Assembly: GCA_947168515.1 (NCBI GenBank) | Contig: CAMVMF010000023.1 | Coordinates: 1 to 44,977 of the forward strand | Length of the DNA: 44,977 bases | Direction: 5' to 3' | Origin: an uncultured Bacteroidales bacterium | GTDB taxonomy: Bacteria; Bacteroidota; Bacteroidia; Bacteroidales; P3 | In this document: positions 17,301 through 25,631 of the stretch, in pieces | How the letters are laid out: each line of letters starts with the position of its first letter | Position numbering within the stretch: the first letter of the stretch is position 1 | The notes under the pieces: model-generated | Told to the model about the DNA's origin: nothing | Databases searched by the model: none | The model's input: the letters and a program-made list of their open reading frames with translations, nothing else | Translations under genes and position numbers: made by a program

Positions 17301-20300
17301 ACCATCTTGGTGAGGTCTATCTCCACATTGTTGTCTATCGGCCAGATGGCATACGGGTTCTCTTTGCCCACACCCCACTCCGTGAACTGGAGGGGCACTT
17401 CGTACTCGTAGTAGTTATTGGTGTAGTCGCTACCCAGTCGGACGAAGAGGACAAGGTCGCCATCGTCGATGGGGTCGGACTCATTTTTCTTCTCTGCATG
17501 TACAAACATCTTGACCTTGCCATAGTTGCGTAGGTCGTAGGAAGTGCTGCGATAGACAGCGCGGGCATCGCCCGAAGCCAAGTCGGTAATGTCCAGCGAG
17601 AGGGCCTGCTCATTGAGTTGGGTGGAAGTGGAGGAGGTGCTGTACCACTGCTCACGCTCAATGCCGGGGGGCAGCACATAGGGGACTGGATAGCGGTTGC
17701 CGTTCTCCTCGATATTGACGGTACTGATGCTGAACGAGGTGTTGGCCCCGGTGCCAGTAGGATAGTCGCCCGGTTGCAACAGGTTTTCAGTATATTTGCG
17801 CCAAGTGGCATAAACCAACTCAAGGGTGGCAAAACGCAGGTGAATGGGCTCCTCGAAATTGTTGAGGTACATACGCATGAAACGTATGGACTGGAATCCA
17901 TTGAGTTTGCCCACCAACTGGTCATACTCACGAATGGGGATGCGGAACTGGTACCACTTGCAAGAAGTGGTGGAACCATTGGGCAGCGGTATGTTTTCGG
18001 CATTCTGAATGTCGACGATATGGTTTTCGCCAATGACCATCTTGGCAGGGTCTAGCTCTATGACATACTGGTAGAAATTCTCACCTTCGCTGAGGGTGTT
18101 GTCCTTATTGATGTCCTCCACATTGGGATAGGCCGTAGCTGCTGTGGGATAACTCTCAGGGCTGTCGGCATCGACATGGGAGTTGCCCTCTGGGTTGTTG
18201 TAATATTTATAACGTTCGACAATCTTCAGATTCTGGCTGTCGTAGTCGCTGCCGCGATAGTAGTGGAAATCGTCGCCCGAGGGGTCGGCCTGCGCCATCT
18301 GGTATACTTGGGAATTGGTGCCGAAGATGAGCGCGATGCTGTCGAGATAGCCAGAGAAGAAAAACTGCTCGTCGGAGCTGCCAAAGGTGCTGCTGAGGCC
18401 GTCGTAGCCGATGTCCTGATATTTGCGGGCCTCCTCGTTGTTGTCGAAGGCGTTGACTATGGGTTGGGTGTTGGGCACACGCCCCCAGATAGTGGTGTCG
18501 ACACCCGACAGGTCGCGAGGATTGGAGGGGAGGCCATTCTCAAAACTCTTGCGGCCGTCACGCAGAATGTCCTCGCTGATGTCGCCCAGGTTGATGTAGA
18601 GCTTACCGCCTGTGTGATTGGGATTGTCGATAAAGGGGTCCATCAGCCAGAACTCCAACGTTTCGATATTCTGGGTTTCGAAGTCGGTATAGTCCAGCTC
18701 GCGCATGATGCCGCCCCAACGGGTCTTGGGCTCGGCCAACTTGCCTTCGGGGGTAAGACCGGCACCATAGGGGCCACGCACTATGTCATAGTTGTAGGGG
18801 CCGCGCTCCTCGGGGTAATAGGACATGTTGAGCTCATAGACATATTGGTAGTCGCCTTTGACCAACTGTTTGTTGGGGAAGACCTCTGTTTCCATGATAC
18901 GGCGGGCATAGGGCTGAGAGCGGTCTTCCTCGGTGATGTTGCTGGGCGAGTTGGTACCATAGAAAATCTGGTCGATGCGGTACCAAGACAGTTTGGCACG
19001 GTTGAAACCATAGGCCAGGCCTGTGCCCATACGGGTTTCGGGAAACTGAGGAAGAGACAGCTGATAGTCCTGAGGAGTGCTGGCCAAATGCCAGTAGGTG
19101 ATGCCTTTGAGGTCGATGCTACTTTCGGCACCTTCGAAATCATCGATATAAGTCACCGTTCCTTCGCTGCCACCTGTGGAGGCCAAGCCCGGAATGAGCT
19201 GGGCAAACTCACCCGTAAAGGTGAGGTTGGAGGGAGCCTTGGTGTCGATGCCCGGCAGCAGGTCGACAAACTTGGTAATGAAGGGGGCCTCGTGACGGTA
19301 GTTGATGTCGAAACCCCAAATGCTGTTGCTGGTGGGCTCTTCGCCGAAGTTGTTTTTCTGGGTGAGGGGCTTCTCGGCAAGGTTCATAAAGGTGGCACCG
19401 ACATTGAAGTCGGGCTGTATCTCATAATTGATATGGGCTCCCAACATGGTCTTAGTGGTCATGCTGAAGGAGTTGTCCTCGCAGCTGACACTGATGGGGG
19501 TGCCGCTGGAGAGGATGCTCTCGTTGATGATGCGCACCGTGCCCATGGTGTAGTCGACCGTGTAGTCGACATTCTCTATCAGCGGCATACCACCCGCCGT
19601 AACGGTAACAGAGCCTTGCGAGACACTGTACCCTAGCGAAATCTCGCCGCTTACGGTACTGGAATAGTAACCCTCAAGATAGAACTTGTTCTTGTCGGCA
19701 TACTGTTGTGCCAAGGCCCGCGTCATGGTGTACAGCGAGTCGAAACAATATTGTTTGGCAAACTCGTCGTCGCCCAATAGTTGGCGCAAGTCTTTGCCAA
19801 AAGGCTCCACATAGGGGAAGAAGATGCGTCCGGTGCTGGCCTGGATGGTGCCGCCCTTGAAGGCTGCGCTGTCGAACCAGTCGAAGACACCGTCGGCATA
19901 ATAGTAATTCTGCGACGCATCCATACGGTCCAAACCAAAGAGCTCTATCAACGGTATGCCCTCCTTGGGGCCTTCGGTAAAATAGCCGATGCCAACGCCA
20001 CCATCCTTACTCTCATACAGCACGTTGAGGCGGAAGTTGTCACGTCCCAGCTGGGTGCTCTTGAGAAAGTAGACGTTCTTCATCATCAACTTCCACAGCG
20101 GACTGTGCACGTCAACTCCTGTCCCCTTAATCAATTTGACCACCAGGGTGTTGGGGTCGTTGATACCATCGGTGGTGAGCTCACCTACCTGATAAACCGT
20201 TTCGTCGCCAATGACCTGGTACTGGAAGGCCACGGCCAGCACCTGGTCGGAGCTCAGGGCCTGGCTGAGGGTGATGAAACCGAGCTGCTCGTTGTAGGTG

Positions 20301-21463
20301 TATTCGCTGCTGGTCAGCAGGCGGGCACTCTCAATCTTTTCGTAGTCGCTGCCAGCGGTAAAGCCCAGTCCCTGCATATAGGAGGTGACATTGTCGATGC
20401 TGCGGATGCGGGAAGGATTCATATATTCCAGCAGGTTGTTGCTGTTGTTGTTGGGCATGTCGGAGTAGCCCCCTATCAGCCGACTGTTGCTGGGAGTGTT
20501 CTCTCCCAAGTCGGTAAGCGCAAGGATATTGCGGTTGTTGGTGACGGCAGCCCCCACATTGGTACGCCACACCTCCATGCGGATGATCTTGATGTTGGTG
20601 TTGGGCGTGGGCAGCGTGGACATGGCCTCGTTGTAGTGCTGGTAGAAGTACTGCGAAATGAAATAGTGGCGGTTCTCCTCATATTCATCGGCACGTATCT
20701 GGAACTCCTGCACCGAGGCCCCTCCCTGCACCTGCATATTCTCGGTGCTGGTCTCTTTCTGCGAAAGAACAGCATCAACAGTCAGTTTGCCAAACTTCAG
20801 CTTGGTGTGGAAACCCCACAGCTGCTGGCTGCCCTTGATAAGGGTGGTATTGAGGGGGAACGAGATGTCGGCCGCCTCAAAAAGCTGGATGATGTCGTCC
20901 TCCTTGCCTTCGTATTTGAGCTTGATTTTGTTCTCGAAGTCGAAGGTGGCCTTGGTGTTCCAATTGATGTCAAAATCAAAAAGGTCGCCAATCTTGGCAT
21001 TCAGACTGATTTGGATGTTCTCGTCAAAGTCGAAATGCGTATTGCTACGCTGCCCGACATCTATCTGCGGATTGTCGCGATAATTGTTCACCACTTGGAA
21101 GGTGAGGTCGGCACTACCGGTGGGCGTGATGCTGATTTCGGGTATGGAAAGCAACCCGTCGACCTTGCGGCTGATTTCGCTGAAACCGGGGATACGGCTC
21201 AGCAGCCCATCGTCAGCAGAGGAGTCGACGGCAGAGGAGCGGTCGTTCCAGTATTTCTTCATCAGCTGGTTCATCTGGTAGTCCTGATACTCCTCAAAGG
21301 TGAGGTACTCGCGACTGATAACCATGTCGCCCATCTTGGTGATACGGACATAGCTGTCGCTTTCGGCATCGTACTCTACTGTGGTGACCGTGCCGCCAGT
21401 GGGCTCCTGGGCCTGGGCCGGCATGCCAATGGCCAAAAGCACCAACAGCACCAATGCTGCCAT
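14378..21463 (-). CDS. sprA: SprA/Sov, giant outer-membrane translocon of the type IX secretion system
   Basis: This 2361-residue protein matches SprA (Sov in Porphyromonas), the very large beta-barrel through which T9SS substrates cross the outer membrane. Length is normal for the family. A signal sequence (hydrophobic core ALVLLVLLAIG, cleavage near AQAQ) opens the protein, then come the SprA N-terminal region with YLTFEEYQDYQMNQ, long beta-rich segments with DFDINWNTKATFDFENKIKL, the conserved YIDDFEGAESSIDLKG segment, and a C-terminus ending in an aromatic residue (VRFSF), as expected for an outer-membrane barrel. The start is uncertain: the ATG at 21463 gives a signal peptide without positive charge, while codons upstream to a stop at 21539 encode a basic n-region but offer only an ATA. 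It follows ruvA by 159 nt and overlaps the TPR gene by one base. Confidence 0.95.
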   Translation of the reverse strand: MAALVLLVLLAIGMPAQAQEPTGGTVTTVEYDAESDSYVRITKMGDMVISREYLTFEEYQDYQMNQLMKKYWNDRSSAVDSSADDGLLSRIPGFSEISRKVDGLLSIPEISITPTGSADLTFQVVNNYRDNPQIDVGQRSNTHFDFDENIQISLNAKIGDLFDFDINWNTKATFDFENKIKLKYEGKEDDIIQLFEAADISFPLNTTLIKGSQQLWGFHTKLKFGKLTVDAVLSQKETSTENMQVQGGASVQEFQIRADEYEENRHYFISQYFYQHYNEAMSTLPTPNTNIKIIRMEVWRTNVGAAVTNNRNILALTDLGENTPSNSRLIGGYSDMPNNNSNNLLEYMNPSRIRSIDNVTSYMQGLGFTAGSDYEKIESARLLTSSEYTYNEQLGFITLSQALSSDQVLAVAFQYQVIGDETVYQVGELTTDGINDPNTLVVKLIKGTGVDVHSPLWKLMMKNVYFLKSTQLGRDNFRLNVLYESKDGGVGIGYFTEGPKEGIPLIELFGLDRMDASQNYYYADGVFDWFDSAAFKGGTIQASTGRIFFPYVEPFGKDLRQLLGDDEFAKQYCFDSLYTMTRALAQQYADKNKFYLEGYYSSTVSGEISLGYSVSQGSVTVTAGGMPLIENVDYTVDYTMGTVRIINESILSSGTPISVSCEDNSFSMTTKTMLGAHINYEIQPDFNVGATFMNLAEKPLTQKNNFGEEPTSNSIWGFDINYRHEAPFITKFVDLLPGIDTKAPSNLTFTGEFAQLIPGLASTGGSEGTVTYIDDFEGAESSIDLKGITYWHLASTPQDYQLSLPQFPETRMGTGLAYGFNRAKLSWYRIDQIFYGTNSPSNITEEDRSQPYARRIMETEVFPNKQLVKGDYQYVYELNMSYYPEERGPYNYDIVRGPYGAGLTPEGKLAEPKTRWGGIMRELDYTDFETQNIETLEFWLMDPFIDNPNHTGGKLYINLGDISEDILRDGRKSFENGLPSNPRDLSGVDTTIWGRVPNTQPIVNAFDNNEEARKYQDIGYDGLSSTFGSSDEQFFFSGYLDSIALIFGTNSQVYQMAQADPSGDDFHYYRGSDYDSQNLKIVERYKYYNNPEGNSHVDADSPESYPTAATAYPNVEDINKDNTLSEGENFYQYVIELDPAKMVIGENHIVDIQNAENIPLPNGSTTSCKWYQFRIPIREYDQLVGKLNGFQSIRFMRMYLNNFEEPIHLRFATLELVYATWRKYTENLLQPGDYPTGTGANTSFSISTVNIEENGNRYPVPYVLPPGIEREQWYSTSSTSTQLNEQALSLDITDLASGDARAVYRSTSYDLRNYGKVKMFVHAEKKNESDPIDDGDLVLFVRLGSDYTNNYYEYEVPLQFTEWGVGKENPYAIWPIDNNVEIDLTKMVDIKTNRNRLIRSGDLNYSSQLLYSEYVDGKRYTVLGSPNLGKVKVIMVGVRNPKKETLDDGNNMLPKSCIVWVNELRLADFNNRGGVAAMALARTNLADLGNLSLYGSYTSSGFGNLEDNPTTLELVNTFQMQTTLDMELGKFLPEQWGVHMPLYLDWNKQIGSPEYNPLDPDVRLKEDLKTYRTEAERDSVRLMTQERKTTTNLTLTNMRKERTGKGVLKPHFYDIENFTFSYAYSRERSSDDEIEYYNKDLHRGGFTYAFTPQEPGLVAPFAKTKSKFINSKNGKFIKDFNFYYKPKSLSFSTEIYRNYEETLLRNKGAALVIIKPTYFKQFTWRRDYGLQYDLSRSIHLQYSASANARIDEPIGRVDTRESRDSIWTALSRGGTMQNFQQTVSLTWEVPITKLPYLDFLRVPITYRSTYNFYGTTQALASQGSTLNSSGQLQASVSGQMQTLYNRFSFIKNAYKQKPTNQPKDPKRMSRKEREKMVQDSIARANNPDSVRRAQLAETLADIANFGIRFVTMVKTFGVQYSNSNASVLPGYMGTATILGMDPVNGWAPWPSFVLGYNEGLVDRLRQDDLLSRDPLMNNAHSNTVNRMLSMQASVEPIRDFKIELNANQTYQSRDEYYYKYLTEWDRVDGPLSYIMTGSYSTTTWSFGTAFADDSALYDAFLRNRHAVSDRLADLNPDPLTDQQVLDTMSGQYYRYGYGPNQSSVLLTSFLSTYLGKDAATYAFSPFLDFPLPNWSISYNGLNKIPALKKWFNNISISHKYSSTYTIGNYYTDAAISGKENYEYGHETVFNTNGDFIPPVSMEGVQISEQFNPLIRLSVSMTNSVQLNFSVQKNRTLNLSFSNNQLTETTRDGVTFGGGYRFKDVAVDIKVADETHHLKSDIVLQLNLTYNSNMTKIRKINQNFSQISSGSEVWMAEISAEYALSSSLTLRAFFQTNINTPFISNSYPNSTTKGGITVRFSF

Positions 21464-21622
21464 GACCTGTGGCAGTGTACTAACGATATTATGAACAACC
21501 TGTCGTATAGCTCTGTTCTTTTTGATGAAACTGTTTATCTAACTCTATCTTCGGCGTAGCGGTTGATGGCGCGGGCCCGACTCCTTTCATTCTCTTTACT
21601 CACCGTTCAATAATTGGGGTTC

Positions 21623-22195
21623 TTACAACCGTTTAAGTGCCTCTTTGATTAAACCTTCGACGCTGAGACTGTTGTCGAGACCCTGCAGCACCTTGTCGGC
21701 AGCAGCCTTGGGAAAGCCCAACATAACCAAGGCTCCGAGGGCTTCCTCCTTGTTTTGGCTGACCACTGGGGCCGCGGCCATGCCCGTCGCGGTGGGGCCG
21801 CCCACTTTGTCCTGCAGTTCCAGCACGATGCGCTGGGCCGTCTTTGCGCCAATGCCTTTGACCCGCTGCACCAGCTTGACATCATTGGTGGCAACAGCGT
21901 TGGTGAGCTCATCCACCGAGAGCGAGGAGAGCATCATGCGGGCCGTAGCAGCACCCACGCCGTTTACTCCCAAAAGCAGACGGAACATCTCGCGCTCCTT
22001 CTGGGTGAAGAAACCACAGAGTATGTGGGCATCCTCTCGAATGATTTCGTGTACCCACAACTTCACCTCCTGCATCTCTTGGATGGCACTATAGGTGTTG
22101 AGGGTTATTTCTAACAAATAGCCCACACCGCCACAGTCCACCACGGCGGTGGCAGCGGTCAGCGATGTGAGTTTTCCTGAGATATATTCGTACAT
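21623..22195 (-). CDS. ruvA: Holliday junction branch migration protein RuvA
   Basis: This 190-residue protein is the DNA-binding subunit of the RuvAB branch-migration complex. It has the N-terminal OB fold (1-64, start MYEYISGKLTSL), the central helix-hairpin-helix domain with LLLGVNGVGAATARMML and RVKGIGAKTAQRIVLEL, and a C-terminal UBA-like domain III (about 143-190) that contacts RuvB, ending in EALKRL. Length is normal. The gene is 4 nt after the beta-helix lipoprotein gene and upstream of sprA on the same strand. Confidence 0.96.
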   Translation of the reverse strand: MYEYISGKLTSLTAATAVVDCGGVGYLLEITLNTYSAIQEMQEVKLWVHEIIREDAHILCGFFTQKEREMFRLLLGVNGVGAATARMMLSSLSVDELTNAVATNDVKLVQRVKGIGAKTAQRIVLELQDKVGGPTATGMAAAPVVSQNKEEALGALVMLGFPKAAADKVLQGLDNSLSVEGLIKEALKRL

Positions 22196-22199
22196 AAAC

Positions 22200-23690
22200 T
22201 TATTTTCTTCTTATTGGTGGCAATGAACCTTTCCGCGGCAGACGGATGAAACAATCATTTCTATGCAACTGATTACCAGCAGCAGGCCCCAATCCTCCGG
22301 CACACCTGGGGCGGCAGGCCTTTCCGGTGGTGTCCACCTCGGGGTATTGATAGCCGATGCCCTGCGCCGGCGAGTCCTCCTCCAGATGATAGTCGCCTCC
22401 CGAGGGGTCGACAAACAGGGGATCCTCGTCCCATTCGCCTCCACGCACCAGACAGTGGTTAAGCACGGCAGAGACCGCAGCGGTGCTGTCGAGCTGGAGG
22501 TACAATTCGCCAGCCTCGTGGTTGCCATAGATAATGCAGTCGGTGAGGGTAGCCTGGAGCGGCCACACATAGCGGGTGCCGGCATACTCGCGAGTGTTGG
22601 TGATGAATACGCTGGGATTGTTGCGCGACTGATAGGTCCAGTAATCGGCAAAGGTGCTGTTGGCGAATGCGTAACGGCCTCCATACTGCATCACCACAGT
22701 GGCGGTGCCGCAGTTGGTAACCAGCAGGTTGTCGCCCTCCACATAGGCCGTCTGCATCAGCAGGCCGGCAAGGGTGTGATTGCGTATTTGCGTGTTGCTG
22801 ATGGTCAGCGTAGGATTGTTGTTGGCACAGCTGTCCACCTCTATGCCCAAAAAAGCATTCTCGATAAGGGCGTGGTCGACATGGTTGTTCCAGCTTCCCT
22901 GCATCATCCAAATGTGGCCCCACTGGCCGGGCAGATAGTCGTTCCAGCCGTCGTGGCGCACCGAGGTGAAGAGGACCGGGCGGTCGGCAGAGCCCCTTAC
23001 ATCCAGCGTGGCGCTGTCGTAGACCCACAGCACGGCATCCTCGCAGAAATAGAGCTCGTCGCCCGGGAGCAGGTGAAGCGTGTTGCGCGAGTCGATGACG
23101 GCGTAACCCAAAATGACGTGCGGAAGGTCGTGACGCCAATGGTCACAATCTATAACACTGTAGGCGTAGGGTTTGCCGTAGATATCCAGCGGATAGCTGC
23201 CGTCGGCATAGTGCAGCGTGTCGGTAGGGACATGGTAGACGGCGTTGCGACCATAGGCAGTCATGGGCAGCCGCTGCTGACGGCCGCCAAAGCGGAAGAG
23301 GACAGCATCCTCTATCAGGAAAGGCTCGGTGGCACTATTGGGACTAATATTGGCTCGGACGAAGACAAACATGCTGTCGCCAGGGGCCAACATCAGGTCG
23401 CGTGCCACCATGTTCGTGTCGCCATTGACATTCAGACGAAAACGAGAGGAATAGCCCTGCTCTAACGTCACTTGGTCTATCAGTACCTCGTGGGTGCTGC
23501 GGTTGTAGACACGGAACTGCCTCGTGGTGGTGCCCATCTGGGTGAACACGGTGTCAAACGCCATGGTATCACACGAAAAATCCAGCACGACCTCTCCCGG
23601 GAGCTCGGCAGACTCTCTCTCGCATGCGGCAAAAAGCATTGGGGCCACCAATGCCATGAGCAGCAGACCAAATAGTGTTTGTTTCAACAT
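22200..23690 (-). CDS. Lipoprotein with predicted right-handed beta-helix
   Basis: This 496-residue protein has a lipoprotein signal peptide with lipobox FAAC (cysteine 23). Residues about 30-140 look like an Ig-like/ASPM-type beta domain. Residues about 190-440 look like parallel beta-helix coils: repeated short strands with Asn, Thr and Val at turns (LTISNTQIRNHTLAGLLMQT, LLVTNCGTATVVMQ). It probably sits in the outer membrane, facing the periplasm or the surface; substrate and function are unknown. The last 40 residues (after DTTGK) look atypical for the family and are Arg- and Cys-rich, so a late frameshift cannot be excluded. It lies 4 nt upstream of ruvA and is the first gene of the long minus-strand run that contains sprA. 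Confidence 0.82.
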   Translation of the reverse strand: MLKQTLFGLLLMALVAPMLFAACERESAELPGEVVLDFSCDTMAFDTVFTQMGTTTRQFRVYNRSTHEVLIDQVTLEQGYSSRFRLNVNGDTNMVARDLMLAPGDSMFVFVRANISPNSATEPFLIEDAVLFRFGGRQQRLPMTAYGRNAVYHVPTDTLHYADGSYPLDIYGKPYAYSVIDCDHWRHDLPHVILGYAVIDSRNTLHLLPGDELYFCEDAVLWVYDSATLDVRGSADRPVLFTSVRHDGWNDYLPGQWGHIWMMQGSWNNHVDHALIENAFLGIEVDSCANNNPTLTISNTQIRNHTLAGLLMQTAYVEGDNLLVTNCGTATVVMQYGGRYAFANSTFADYWTYQSRNNPSVFITNTREYAGTRYVWPLQATLTDCIIYGNHEAGELYLQLDSTAAVSAVLNHCLVRGGEWDEDPLFVDPSGGDYHLEEDSPAQGIGYQYPEVDTTGKACRPRCAGGLGPAAGNQLHRNDCFIRLPRKGSLPPIRRK

Positions 23691-23780
23691 ATCAATTGCT
23701 TCACGAATAATTGGACATCCAACGGCACACAGCCCCGCGAGGTTACGCCCCTTTAGGCTACAAACCGTTACTCATAGTAA

Positions 23781-23806
23781 CGCAAAATGATATATTATAT
23801 TTTGCG
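23781..23806. promoter_or_regulatory. Spaced palindrome, operator-like, upstream of the beta-helix lipoprotein gene
   Basis: CGCAAAAT (23781-23788) and ATTTTGCG (23799-23806) are perfect inverted 8-mers separated by 10 bp of A/T. The centre lies about 100 nt upstream of the lipoprotein start at 23690. Spacing fits a dimeric regulator site; the ATTTTG in each arm also resembles an imperfect -7 box on either strand. Confidence 0.4.
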
Positions 23807-24011
23807 ACCAACATTTTTTTTAATCTCAACCAACCCCAACTGGGTTTACAGCCGGCTGGCGAATCAGGACCGTTCTGAACCACAGCTTTTTCCACATCGG
23901 CTCTGCCCTACCCTTCCGCAGGTCTGTGATTACTGCCGCTCAAACCTCATCCACCGCTTCCGCCTCCCTCGCCGCACCCTGCTTTAGGGCGAAAAATTTT
24001 TTTCTGACCTA

Positions 24012-24075
24012 TGTAATACAACTTTGCTCTGCCCCCACGTTTTGTATTACATTTGTATTACATTTATATTACGTT
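24012..24075. repeat. Three tandem 11-bp repeats plus one inverted copy
   Basis: TGTATTACATT occurs exactly twice in tandem (24043-24053, 24054-24064), followed by a degenerate third copy TATATTACGTT (24065-24075). The inverted 9-mer TGTAATACA lies at 24012-24020. The 11-bp period is about one helical turn, so all copies face one side of the DNA. The function is unknown. Confidence 0.6.
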
Positions 24076-24251
24076 TTACTTATCAACTATAAATAAAGTA
24101 AAAAATGAACCATTGGACAAAATATATTTACACGACAGCACCTATAGTCCTCTGTTGGAGGCCAATAATGGACCTTGGAGCGGGGGGCGATAGGGCATGA
24201 GGGAATGCTCTTTCGCCGCCCGGTACATACGGTGAGGACTGAGGCTGGCAC

Positions 24252-25556
24252 TTATTTGGTGTAGAGGCGGAAAACTGCCTCCATACGTTTCTCGCAGACG
24301 GGGCAGAAAGGGGCGTAATCGCGCATCATACAATGCATGGTCGGGCGGTAAAGTCCTTTGGCCTGATAGCCGGCGCCTTCATAGACGCCCAGCGGGCCGT
24401 TTTCTTTTCTAGGGATGTTGGGGTCTTCAGGGGTGGGAACAGGGGTTCCTTGGGGCAGCATGGACAGCCATTTCTTCTCGAAGTCCACCAGCGAGGTGAT
24501 GTTGGGCTCCATGGGTTCGAAACTTTTGTTGTGGGTGTCGCCATAGCTGAGGTCTGGGTCGACATATTCGTCGGCCAAGCCGCCGATGCTGTGTCCGAGT
24601 TCGTGGGGCAGTATCATAAAGGCCATACTGTTCAACGAACTCATGGCATAGAAATTGTAGATGCCACCGCCGCCATAGGTGTCGCTGTTGGCCATGATGA
24701 TGATATGGTCGCAGGGGGTCCATCCGATGGCATCGTGGAGTTTGAAAAGGTGCTGGGTCATCAGGTAGCGGTCGGCGCCAAAGGTGCCGTAGCTGGCGCC
24801 CACCAGGCTGTTGACATGGATTCCCTCGGCAGGATTGGTGATGCCCGTGGCCTGGCCCGTGGCGCAGATGCCCCAGACATTGAAGTCGTTGCTATGTCTC
24901 TTGAAGGGTTCTTGGCCTAACAGGTACTTACAGAACTGCTCCATGTCGCTCAGCATCTTGGCAGTGTCGGCGGGGCCGTAGCCTTCGGGTACGATAACCA
25001 CATCTATTTTTTTGTGTATATTGCCGCTGTAGTGCAACCGGAGAGGCTCCTGCCAAAGCGTGATAGAACTGCGCCGGAGCATTTGGTCATGGCGCACTTG
25101 GGGGTCGTAGAACCAGGTGTGCTGGGTGTGGTAGTGATGGTCTTGTCCCAATTCTTCCCAGCAGATGAGCACCGGCTGTTTGGGCCATGGCACACGCACC
25201 ACCTCTTCGAAAGCTGCTACGCTGTCGGCCCCCGCAGGGGTGTCGCGGTATTCGGCAAAAAGACTGTTGTAGCCACGGCTGTAAAGTCGTCTGCCGGTCT
25301 TGGCATCTTTGACCACAATACGGAAATAGCCGTTGTTGAATGGGTCGATGAGCTGGGTGAGCGAACCCGACCATTGGCCGCAGCGCGCATCGAGGAGGAC
25401 CTTGATGGTGTCGGCCTGACGGTTGCCCACCCGCAGGTAGTCAATGCGCAGAGTTTCATTCGAAAAGTACTTGTCGAACTTGATTTTTTGAGCCTGGGCG
25501 GTGCTGCCGGAAAGGAGCAAGACAAGCAGGCTAAAGAGTGTTGCAATTTTCTTCAT
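24252..25556 (-). CDS. Secreted M64 family (IgA peptidase-type) zinc metallopeptidase
   Basis: This 434-residue protein has a signal peptide (1-22, ending AQAQ), an M64 N-terminal beta domain (about 25-165), and a metzincin-like catalytic domain. The zinc motif is HELGHSIGGLADEY with H318, E319 and H322; D329 may be the third ligand, and a conserved MHCMMRDY segment near the C-terminus fits the Met-turn/Cys region of the family. Family members are named after an IgA-cleaving enzyme, but substrates of most gut and rumen homologues are unknown. It is probably exported to the periplasm or surface; no T9SS sorting domain is present. It stands alone, divergent from the YciO-type gene. Confidence 0.9.
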   Translation of the reverse strand: MKKIATLFSLLVLLLSGSTAQAQKIKFDKYFSNETLRIDYLRVGNRQADTIKVLLDARCGQWSGSLTQLIDPFNNGYFRIVVKDAKTGRRLYSRGYNSLFAEYRDTPAGADSVAAFEEVVRVPWPKQPVLICWEELGQDHHYHTQHTWFYDPQVRHDQMLRRSSITLWQEPLRLHYSGNIHKKIDVVIVPEGYGPADTAKMLSDMEQFCKYLLGQEPFKRHSNDFNVWGICATGQATGITNPAEGIHVNSLVGASYGTFGADRYLMTQHLFKLHDAIGWTPCDHIIIMANSDTYGGGGIYNFYAMSSLNSMAFMILPHELGHSIGGLADEYVDPDLSYGDTHNKSFEPMEPNITSLVDFEKKWLSMLPQGTPVPTPEDPNIPRKENGPLGVYEGAGYQAKGLYRPTMHCMMRDYAPFCPVCEKRMEAVFRLYTK

Positions 25557-25614
25557 AATTACTTATGGAAACGATATTTTTTATAAAAAAGTATTGTATA
25601 TCGCAAAAAGTTTG

Positions 25615-25622
25615 TACTTTTG
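25615..25622 (+). promoter_or_regulatory. -7 box for the YciO-holin-panC operon
   Basis: TACTTTTG fits TAnnTTTG and ends 9 nt before the ATG at 25632, so the leader would be very short. A partial -33 (TTG, 25594-25596) lies 18 nt upstream. Confidence 0.6.
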
Positions 25623-25631
25623 CAGGCCAAT

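Larger units (their letters stand above)
23691..24251. other. Gene-poor region between the lipoprotein and the M64 peptidase
   Basis: This 561-nt gap holds a small hairpin GTTACT/AGTAAC (23767-23781), a spaced palindrome (23781-23806), a GC-richer stretch at 23840-23985 with no recognisable product, and direct plus inverted copies of TGTATTAC (24012-24075). A 31-codon plus-strand frame at 24105-24200 has no support. No exact TAnnTTTG box is present. Confidence 0.55.

Noticed and set aside
19781..21559. A 592-codon plus-strand frame opposite sprA, and another of 486 codons at 18176-19636
   Set aside because: Both are codon-bias shadows of sprA, whose product is clearly recognisable in the other frame.
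22263..23465. A 400-codon plus-strand frame opposite the beta-helix lipoprotein
   Set aside because: The minus-strand product has a signal peptide, lipobox and beta-helix pattern; the opposite frame has none and lacks a start context.
23787..23987. 66-codon plus-strand frame in the gap after the lipoprotein gene
   Set aside because: No promoter, no similarity, and it starts inside the spaced palindrome.
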